From Calliopum simillimum (Eukaryota; Arthropoda; Insecta; Diptera; Lauxaniidae): a DNA stretch of 64,000 bases. How positions within the stretch are numbered: position 1 is the first letter of the stretch; each line of letters begins with the position of its first letter. The notes under the pieces are model-generated. The model was not told where the DNA came from. It was given only the letters and a program-made list of their open reading frames with translations, and did not search any database. Of this stretch, positions 34,665-42,923 are shown piece after piece. The stretch covers positions 30,061,964 through 30,125,963 of the forward strand of contig OX638370.1 of assembly GCA_951812925.1 (NCBI GenBank), written 5' to 3'. The position numbers and the translations under genes were made by a program.

Positions 34665-36927
34665 TGTAATGTACGATTTTGAATTTTCATTTTTTTGGAT
34701 TTTTTATGCAGGAATATAAGCTTTTTTCTTTTTTGTTGCGATTTCTTAATTTATATTTGGTCAACAATTCTGAATTTCATATATTGATCATTTTATTGCG
34801 TTAACAAAAATTCCTATAATATGGACGTAATTAGGTTGTTGTCTATGACACAAAAGATTAATATCCGGTTGAGCACAATTAAACAAACCTTTCAATATGA
34901 TTCGGACCATATCCGCTCTCATGTTGAATGTGATCTTTCTTTTTGGATCTAGACAGCACATGGAACAGGTCAAAGTGATAAATTAATCTATCAAAGTATA
35001 AGTTCTATATATAGTCATCATCAAAAAGATTACATCGGCAATTTTTCATCATAAAATTGTGATCATAAAATATCACAATATTTTGATAGTAAAATTTTGT
35101 CTATTTTACACGAAGTAAGGTATGTTAAATCATAGTAAATTTTTTTCTACATTCAATTTTCATACCTAGGATTTTGCTTTTAAAGTACGGTGATAAAGTA
35201 AAACTTTTTCCTTTAATAGGCTGAATTATTCACAAATTTTCGTGCAAAAATTCAATTTAAGCTGCATAATAGCAGCCAAGAAATTAATTGATAAAATTGA
35301 TTAAAATCAGTGTCCGCCTGAAGAAAAAATAACTTTGCTGATCGTAGGTGATCTGCGGTGCCGATATATAAAGCTGTTATGTCCAAAAAGAAAGAGGAAA
35401 AAATATAAAAAATTGTCTGAACGCAGTTATACGGAGTTTTCGCTACGCAGAGTGCATGATTTCTCAAATTTAAGCTAGCTATACGCAACTTTAACAGAAG
35501 TATAAAAATAAGAAGTAAAATCCGTAATTTTTCCATTAAAAAACATAGAAAGAATTAAAAAAACATAAACGTATGTAAATTATATCTGATCATAAAATTT
35601 CTTTAAAATAATAAGTGATCAAAATACTAAATTCAATTAGTTCTAAGTACGTATACACCAGAATCATCGTATGTAAACGACAAAATCACCATGAAGGGCC
35701 TTTCTGCGTTGGATATGTCGGTGAGTTCTTATTAAATTAATTAAAACTATTTTGTATTTATCACTTGGTGCTAGGCTGTGTAATTTCCATATATAAAATC
35801 ATTTACATACATTAAAAAACATATAAGTACATATAGAGTTTAGTTGAATCAAAATTGATAGAAAAGTGTCATGCGAGAAAAATGTTCATGCTTTGCATGC
35901 ATAGCGATAGCGGCAGCGCAGTAAGAGAGTAACTCTCGACGATCTTGCTAACGCAATGCTTTGCTGTTTGCTCTGCTTGCATTGAATGCATTTTTCTTCT
36001 GTTATTGCACATTCCATCATTCAATTGTCAAATGCAAGTTTTCGTATTTTGTTTACCTTTGTGTCGAATTAGAAGCTTTAGGGTATATAGCATTTTAAGT
36101 GCCTGCATTTCTAGTTTTAGTTTGATTTCTTCATAATTTTGTTATGATTTTCATATTCCTTCAATAAGTTTTTGAGTGATATGTGAATAGTAAAATTAAG
36201 TTAATTTCTTTAAAGATACACAGATTTGAAAATCTTTCGGTTTGCGTCGTGTAAGAGACCAATATAAAGATAGAAATTAAAAAAAGAAAGAAGAATTTGA
36301 ATTAATAGTACCGAAATGGTAATACTTATGTTTAAGTGAAAATTGTGCCAAATAAAAAATTTTGTCATTTTCTAAATTAAATTATGCAGTGGTTTAAAAC
36401 TTTTTTTTTGAGTGAAACGAATACCATTATGGCTTGCTAAGTAAGTTCATTTTCCTTGATGTAATATGTAGGGTTAGGGGTAGTTAAGTTCGTTCAGGGG
36501 TCTTATAAAGTGTCGTACCGTAAAATAAGACCAATGGTAGGGTGGGTAGTGAGTGCGTATCTTCGGTCCATCATGAAGGTACATCGCAACTGTGTTGTAG
36601 TTTGATACCTTAGTTGAAATAGTTTCATTTTTTTTGTTGATTTTCTCATACATGGTCATATTGGGGTTTTTTAATTTTGTTGATCGTGCTGGTTCATTTT
36701 GATTTATATCGTTTATTAAAGGAGTCTATAATAATTTAAGTATGTAGAAATTGGTTAGTAGAATTGGTCACGTACCCCCCCACCCGACTGAAGCTAGCAG
36801 CTTTAATGGCTCCTGCCCGGCTTTTTCTATTACCACAAAAATGGTGTTGGCTTGTTCAAGCTTCTAATTTTGAGGTTTGACATCCAGTACAGATGGTTTC
36901 ATACCAAAACGAATTATCTACATTACA
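34665..36927 (+). repeat. 5' LTR
   Basis: The 2263 bp repeat is essentially identical to 42924-45185. TGTAATG and CATTACA are its terminal 7 bp inverted repeats. Two TATA-like boxes are present, TATATAAA at 35365-35372 and TATATA at 36084-36089, and AATAAA lies at 36351-36356 as a likely poly(A) signal, so R could lie between the second box and this signal. At 36040-36900 the LTR is less AT-rich, with a C-run at 36774-36780. Confidence 0.92.
35365..35372 (+). promoter_or_regulatory. TATA box in LTR (also at 43623-43630)
   Basis: TATATAAAG is a strong TATA consensus. About 320 bp downstream lies an ATG in good context (CACCATGA, ATG at 35691) opening ten codons that end exactly at GTGAGT (35721), a consensus splice donor. 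This suggests a spliced transcript starting in the LTR, separate from the one expected from the second TATA-like box at 36084. Confidence 0.4.
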
Positions 36928-36932
36928 AAATT

Positions 36933-36950
36933 TGGCGCCCAACGTGGGGC
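36933..36950 (+). promoter_or_regulatory. Primer binding site, tRNA-Lys(CUU)
   Basis: TGGCGCCCAACGTGGGGC begins five bases after the 5' LTR. It is an 18-base perfect complement to the 3' end of the Drosophila tRNA-Lys(CUU) as I know it (ending in CCCCACGTTGGGCG plus CCA). Minus-strand cDNA would be primed here. Confidence 0.88.
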
Positions 36951-37838
36951 AACAACAGCATATCTTTTAGTTACTTGTGTAAATGCTGAAAGCAGCACGA
37001 GAATCTGTCTTCACATGATGTTTAAATGACATTTTGATAAAGTTGTCCACACATCCTAAAGCGAACTTTACCTTCAGCGAAGTTTGTTTTCTGTTTATTT
37101 TTTTTTTTGTTTGAGTGACTATTTTGGTTTGAATAATTTGAGTTGAGACGATAGACGACCATTTCTGGAAATTCGAATATTTGGCGATTGCTGTCCAAAT
37201 AGTATCGACCGAAATGTAATCCGATATTTAGTTTGATTCAATATATGACACCTATAATCATCTCATAATTCAATTCTATTGAAAGATTTTTGAATTTTGC
37301 TTTTGAGCTTAAACATCTTTTTGGTTGTTTGCTTTTGGTTTCTGAAAGCACAACACATTTTCTGATTAAAAAAATGCAGATTTTAAAGGAAATAATTTAA
37401 AACCACCACGAATAAATATTTCATTTTCTGGAATTATGGAATATTTTGATGTAAGAGAATTTTCTATCCGAAAGTGAATATTTTTCGAGAATTTATTTTA
37501 CAAGCCTGGCTTATGTTTGATATGTACAAATGTTTGTCCAAGGTCATAATAAATACGATGGTTTAGCAACAGGTTCAATTTTTTTTGAAGCAATTAAGTT
37601 TAATTTTTCAATAGTCCGGTTTTGTGTTTCTATATCAATTTGCACAGTTTTAATTACCCCTTTCCATGAAGCATATTACGATACTTAAGGAAAATATTTA
37701 AAGATATACCAGTAAAGAAAAATTATAATTGTTGTAATTGTAATTATTGTTAGTGAATTATTGCTTGTATAAGGTTTTGTAAAACAAATCAATTTTTTTT
37801 TTGTTTGAATTTTTTATAATTTTTATTTTTTTTTAATA
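36951..37838 (+). other. Untranslated leader of the LTR element
   Basis: About 890 bp lie between the primer site and the gag ATG, with no long open frame. This is where packaging and dimerisation signals would be expected, but no specific structure was identified. It ends in a long T-rich tract directly before the ATG. Confidence 0.6.
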
Positions 37839-39497
37839 ATGGCTGTACGGCACAGTGCAGAAGATTTGCCAGGGTTAGTACCTCATGCAGAATCCTCATG
37901 CACAATCTGCTTACAGGCTCTTACAAATGGTGCAGAGTGTATGATTACACGATGTAACCATGTATTCCACAAGAATTGCATCGAGCAATGGCTTACAGAC
38001 GTTCAAGAGTGTCCAAACTGTAGACGGACATCACTAGCAAATGAGTTAGTTTCAATAAGCGTTGAAACACAACCTCAGGCTAACAATTCTAGTCGCAGTA
38101 ATGCAAATTCAATTCAAAATTCGGCGCGCAGTAACAGTAATAATCGTGGTCGCGGCACTGTCCCCAAAAGACATAATACACGCGGATTTAGGCGAAGAGT
38201 AGATGAGGCTGCAAATCAATCCCCTCACTCACACCGAAACAATTCAAATTTGAATCAAAACAATTCAGATTCGAATCGAAATATTTCAAACTTGAATCGA
38301 CATAATTCTGAAAATTTACCATTACCATTACTTGACTTTGACCTTCCATCAGCAAGTGTAAGAAATAATGTTACTCATACGCAACCAAGAGCAATAAATA
38401 ATACCAATGTGCCAGCAATTGATTATAATCAAATCTCAGTCATGATCGAAAATAGTTTACAACGAATGTTGTCAAATTTAAACTTGCAGTCGAATCAAAG
38501 ACAAAGTAATCCAGTCATTAATCCGGTAGTTCACAATATTAGTCCAAATTTAAACCCATTGCGTGCAGCTAATGACGCTTATATACAAAATCCTATAGAG
38601 TCAGTGAACAGTTTGAATTTTAATCTCAGAGTTGACAAAATCGCTTCTATAATACAGAAATGGAACGTTAGATTTGACGGTTCTTCGAATGGCTTAAGTG
38701 TCGAGGAGTTTCTTTATAGAATTTGTTCGTTGACTTCGGCAAGTCTTAATAATGATTTTCAATCACTTTGCAGCAATTTACATATTCTTTTGTTTGGTAA
38801 AGCCAGAGAGTGGTACTGGCGTTATCACAAGCAGGTACACCACGAAGGAATTCGTTGGGAAACTTTTTGCGAGGCTATTAAAGAGCAATATAAAGAATAT
38901 AAGACAGATTTTGATATTCTTGAAGAAATTCGTGGCAGAAAACAAAAGCCAAGTGAATCATTCGAAACATTTTATGAAGCAATTATGACAATTACGGATC
39001 GATTATCCACAAGACCTTCAGATCATGATCTTATAGAAATCATATCCCGTAACCTTAAACCAGATGTTAGGCATGAGCTTTTATACGTGAAAATAAATTC
39101 CATAGCACACTTGCGAAGTTTATGTCAAATGAGAGAGAATTTGTTGTCCGAAGAAGCATTCAAGCGGATGCAACAACCTCGCCAATCTCAAAATATTAAT
39201 AATATGCAGCGACGAAATATTTCAGGAATTGATTCTAATATATTGTCAAATGATGAAGATGTCCTTTCGACAGAAAACACTAACTGTATTGACGCCCTGC
39301 AACAACACATTTCAATTTGTTGGAATTGTGATCAGGATGGTCACCATTGGCAGGATTGTTTAGATGATAAACAGATTTTTTGCTACGGCTGTGGTGAAAA
39401 AAATACATACAAGCCACAATGTCGTAAATGTATTAGTAAGCGTTCGGAAAACGTGAAAGGGGGTCCCTTCAACAACACCCGATCGGCAGCCCGTTAA
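37839..39497 (+). CDS. Gag with N-terminal RING-H2 finger
   Basis: A 552-residue structural protein. Residues 21-61 form a complete C3H2C3 RING-H2 finger: C21-x2-C24-x14-C39-x-H41-x2-H44-x2-C47-x10-C58-x2-C61. It has Ile23 between the first cysteines, Trp51 and Pro59, which in known RING ligases contact the E2 enzyme, and Arg62 at the linchpin position. Residues ~75-190 are Asn/Ser-rich low complexity. A retroviral-type Gag core follows at about 265-450 (KWNVRFDGSSNGLSVEEFL, KAREWYWRYH, FETFYEAIM). Residues 494-507 are a CCHC knuckle (C-x2-C-x4-H-x4-C). The second, 515-528, has Thr in place of the zinc-binding His. The ATG at 37839 is the first in frame and is needed for the RING. From the family: Gag assembles the particle and packages RNA. 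The inference is that this one also ubiquitinates something. Confidence 0.9.
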   Translation: MAVRHSAEDLPGLVPHAESSCTICLQALTNGAECMITRCNHVFHKNCIEQWLTDVQECPNCRRTSLANELVSISVETQPQANNSSRSNANSIQNSARSNSNNRGRGTVPKRHNTRGFRRRVDEAANQSPHSHRNNSNLNQNNSDSNRNISNLNRHNSENLPLPLLDFDLPSASVRNNVTHTQPRAINNTNVPAIDYNQISVMIENSLQRMLSNLNLQSNQRQSNPVINPVVHNISPNLNPLRAANDAYIQNPIESVNSLNFNLRVDKIASIIQKWNVRFDGSSNGLSVEEFLYRICSLTSASLNNDFQSLCSNLHILLFGKAREWYWRYHKQVHHEGIRWETFCEAIKEQYKEYKTDFDILEEIRGRKQKPSESFETFYEAIMTITDRLSTRPSDHDLIEIISRNLKPDVRHELLYVKINSIAHLRSLCQMRENLLSEEAFKRMQQPRQSQNINNMQRRNISGIDSNILSNDEDVLSTENTNCIDALQQHISICWNCDQDGHHWQDCLDDKQIFCYGCGEKNTYKPQCRKCISKRSENVKGGPFNNTRSAAR

Positions 39498-42400
39498 GTT
39501 TAGAAACGCAAATATTTTCAAATTTATTACCGGCTAGCTCAAGTGATTTAGCCACAGATAGTTTTAGTAAAAATACTTCAAATATAAAAATTTTAAAACG
39601 AGAGAGGTGTCCCGAAAATGTTCATAAGCCAGTGCTATATCCTATTCGCACTTACCATGAACGATGGAACCAATATAATACGGTAAAACGTAGAATTTTT
39701 AGCGACTTTCCTAATTTAGATTCAAATGAATATAAAGTGAAAAGATCTACCTTAAGATTACGCAGATTTTGGAGAGCTTTGAAAAATACTAAAAAATTAT
39801 TAGTCTCAGCTGTCTTCAACAATAATGACGACATGCGCTTTTATGCTAAAGTGTCATTTTTAAATCGTACTGAAAATGGTCTGTTAGATACCGGGGCCAA
39901 TATAAGCTGTATAGGGTCTGAGCTTGCGCTAGAAAATTTTTCAAAATTAAAAACTTTTCGTAATTCTAATTCTTCAGTTAAAACTGCGGATGGCACAATT
40001 CAAAAAGTTTTAGGATGGATTGAAGTCGATATACAATATAAAGGTATTTCCAAAAAAATTAAATTATTTATCATACCTTCAATTTCACAAAGATTGATTC
40101 TTGGTATAGATTTCTGGAAGGCATTCAAGTTAGCTCCAAATCTTATCTCCTCTATTGAGTTACCAGAAAATAGTTTCGTAGAGAACACTAATTTAGATGA
40201 CGAAAAATTATATCCTCTTACTGCAACTGAACGTCAACAGCTTGAAACAGTTCAATCACTTTTTCCAAATTTTGAACAGCAAGGACTAGGAAGAACGAAT
40301 TTATGTCAACATCATATTGATGTTGGTGAAGCGAAACCAGTGAAGCAACGCTTCTACCCTGTGTCGCCAGCTGTAGAGAAGTTGATGTTCAATGAAATAG
40401 ATAGGATGTTGCAACTAGGTGTAATTGAGCCGTCGACGAGCGCTTGGAGTTCTCCAATGAGGATGGTTATAAAACCGAATAAAATAAGACTTTGTTTAGA
40501 TGCTAGAAAAATTAATGAAGTGACAAAAAAGGATGCATATCCGTTGCCTAGTCTAGAAGGTATTTTCGCAAGATTGCCTAAAGCAAATCTCATTACAAAG
40601 ATAGATCTTAAAGATGCCTTCTGGCAGATCGAGCTTTCACCAGAGTCAAAACCATTAACCGCTTTCACTGTCCCAGGACGTCCTTTATACCAATTTGTTG
40701 TTATGCCATTCGGTCTCTGCAACGCGGCCCAGACAATGTCTAGACTCATGGACGAAATAATTCCGGCTGACTTACGTCACTGTGTATTTGGGTATTTGGA
40801 CGACTTGTGCGTTGTGTCAGAGGACTTTGAAACTCATCGTGCTATTTTGGTTAGGATTGCAGAAAAATTTAGACAAGCGAATTTGACTATAAATATAAGT
40901 AAGAGTAAATTTTGCGTTACTCAAGTTAAATATCTTGGTTTTTTAATAGGTAATGGTGGAATAGCGACTGATCCCGAAAAGATCAATTCAATTTTATCTT
41001 GGCCTGTGCCAAAGAGCCTCAGACAAGTTCGAGGGTTTTTAGGGCTTGCTAGTTGGTATAGAAGATTCATAGCCAATTTTTCAGACATAACTTTCCCCAT
41101 TACAGAAACGCTTTCTACAAAAAAGAAATTTTCTTGGACTGACGATGCTCAAAAAGCATTTGAAAAATTAAAAGTTTTGCTTACTTCAGCTCCTGTTCTT
41201 ATTAATCCAGATTTTGGTAAAAAATTTTTTGTTCACTGCGACGCCAGTAATTACGGTATAGGTGCTGTACTTATACAAATCTCAGACGATGGGACTGAAA
41301 AGCCCGTCGCATTCATGTCTAAAAAACTAAATTCAGCCCAACGTAATTATAGCGTCACAGAACGTGAATGCTTGGCAGCAATCGAAGCCATAAAACGATT
41401 CAGATGCTATTTAGAGATGCAAGAATTTGAAGTGGTCACAGATCACTCAAGCCTTGTATGGCTAATGCGGCAGCAGGATTTGCAGGGACGACTTGCTAGG
41501 TGGGCGCTCAAGCTCCAAGCTTACAAATTCAAAATTAGTCATCGCAAGGGCAAAGATAATGTGATTCCAGATGCTCTATCGAGGATTCATTGTGAAGAAA
41601 TAGGTGCTTTAGAAGATGTTGGCCCAGAAATTGATCTGAGTTCAAGTCATTTTGAAGACCCTGATTATGAGACATTGAAAGAAAAAATCCGAAAAAATCA
41701 AGAAAAATACCCTGACATTAAGATTGTTGATAAATTCATATACTATAGAACAGATCACTATACTGGCAATTGTGAAGAAGAAAATTATGCCTGGAAACTG
41801 TGGATACCAGAAAAGCTTAGGATGCAAGTGCTTGAAAGAGCACATGAATCGGTAATTGCCGCACATGGGGGAATGATTAAAACACTTGACTTAATTAGGA
41901 GACATTTTTACTGGCCAGGTATGGTGCGAGATATACGTGATTTTGTAAGAAAATGTGACATTTGCAAAGAAACTAAAGCCACAAATATTAGTCTTAAACC
42001 ACCCATGGGAGCTCAAGCCATATCGTGCAGGCCATTTCAGCGTATCTATATAGATATTCTCGGTCCATACCCTAGAACTAAACTCGGTTTCATAGGTTTA
42101 CTTATTGTTGTTGATCATACAACTAAATTTCATTGGTTGTGCCCTTTGAAGAAGTTTACAGCTGACGCAATTCAGAAGTTTTTATTAGAAAGTATTTTCC
42201 ATATGTATGGTGTACCAGAAATTATTGTAAGCGATAACGGCTCGCAATTTAAGTCGAATGAGCTTAACGCTTTTTTCACGAAATTAGGAATAACACATAC
42301 ATATACAGCTTTGTATTCCCCACAATCGAATGCATCAGAGCGGGTTAATCGAACTCTGATAGCAGCAATTCGAGCGTACCTGAAAGGTGATCATCGTCAG

Positions 42401-42868
42401 TGGGATCAAAATCTTACCGCAATCAGTTGTTCTCTAAGAAATTCTATACATCAATCTCTGAAATGCTCTCCTTATCATGCACTTTTCGGTTACGATATGA
42501 TTACACACGGATCTACATATTCACTTTTAAAAAACCTTGATCTTTTGGAAGAATCAACATATAAACTAAGTCGTGATGACAAACTAGATTTACTACGTAA
42601 AGATTTACAAAAAAATATAAAAGATGCGTATGATAGAAATGCGCAGCAATATAATTTACGGACTCGTTTAGTTTCTTATAAAATAGGACAAGAGGTGTTT
42701 AGGCGAAATTTTGCCCAAAGCAGTTTCGAGAAAAATTTTAATTCAAAGCTTAGTCCAGTTTTTATAAAAGCGCGTGTTCGGGAAAAGATTGGGAACCACT
42801 ACTACGTTTTAGAAGATTTGCAAGGAAAAATTATGGGAACCTACCACGCCAAAGATATTAGGCAGTAG
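39440..42868 (+). CDS. Pol: protease, reverse transcriptase, RNase H, integrase
   Basis: The frame is open from 39440, in the -1 frame relative to gag with a 58 bp overlap, so it is probably made as Gag-Pol by -1 frameshifting. Numbering residues from the GTG codon at 39632 (not a proposed start): protease DTGA at 86-89 with ILGIDFW downstream; RT with Asp325 in KIDLKDAFWQ and YLDD at 388-391; RNase H with Asp537, Glu579 and Asp604; integrase HHCC zinc finger H738, H745, C775, C778; and catalytic Asp808, Asp868 and Glu903 (34 residues between the last two). The C-terminus ends 55 bp before the 3' LTR. All catalytic residues are present and there is no stop or frameshift, so it looks functional. 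No chromodomain and no env follow. Confidence 0.93.
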   Translation, partial: AFGKRERGSLQQHPIGSPLSLETQIFSNLLPASSSDLATDSFSKNTSNIKILKRERCPENVHKPVLYPIRTYHERWNQYNTVKRRIFSDFPNLDSNEYKVKRSTLRLRRFWRALKNTKKLLVSAVFNNNDDMRFYAKVSFLNRTENGLLDTGANISCIGSELALENFSKLKTFRNSNSSVKTADGTIQKVLGWIEVDIQYKGISKKIKLFIIPSISQRLILGIDFWKAFKLAPNLISSIELPENSFVENTNLDDEKLYPLTATERQQLETVQSLFPNFEQQGLGRTNLCQHHIDVGEAKPVKQRFYPVSPAVEKLMFNEIDRMLQLGVIEPSTSAWSSPMRMVIKPNKIRLCLDARKINEVTKKDAYPLPSLEGIFARLPKANLITKIDLKDAFWQIELSPESKPLTAFTVPGRPLYQFVVMPFGLCNAAQTMSRLMDEIIPADLRHCVFGYLDDLCVVSEDFETHRAILVRIAEKFRQANLTINISKSKFCVTQVKYLGFLIGNGGIATDPEKINSILSWPVPKSLRQVRGFLGLASWYRRFIANFSDITFPITETLSTKKKFSWTDDAQKAFEKLKVLLTSAPVLINPDFGKKFFVHCDASNYGIGAVLIQISDDGTEKPVAFMSKKLNSAQRNYSVTERECLAAIEAIKRFRCYLEMQEFEVVTDHSSLVWLMRQQDLQGRLARWALKLQAYKFKISHRKGKDNVIPDALSRIHCEEIGALEDVGPEIDLSSSHFEDPDYETLKEKIRKNQEKYPDIKIVDKFIYYRTDHYTGNCEEENYAWKLWIPEKLRMQVLERAHESVIAAHGGMIKTLDLIRRHFYWPGMVRDIRDFVRKCDICKETKATNISLKPPMGAQAISCRPFQRIYIDILGPYPRTKLGFIGLLIVVDHTTKFHWLCPLKKFTADAIQKFLLESIFHMYGVPEIIVSDNGSQFKSNELNAFFTKLGITHTYTALYSPQSNASERVNRTLIAAIRAYLKGDHRQWDQNLTAISCSLRNSIHQSLKCSPYHALFGYDMITHGSTYSLLKNLDLLEESTYKLSRDDKLDLLRKDLQKNIKDAYDRNAQQYNLRTRLVSYKIGQEVFRRNFAQSSFEKNFNSKLSPVFIKARVREKIGNHYYVLEDLQGKIMGTYHAKDIRQ

Positions 42869-42923
42869 TCGTACTTCTTCTTTCAAATGTTCCATTTTGG
42901 TAAAATTTTCACATTTTCAAGTT

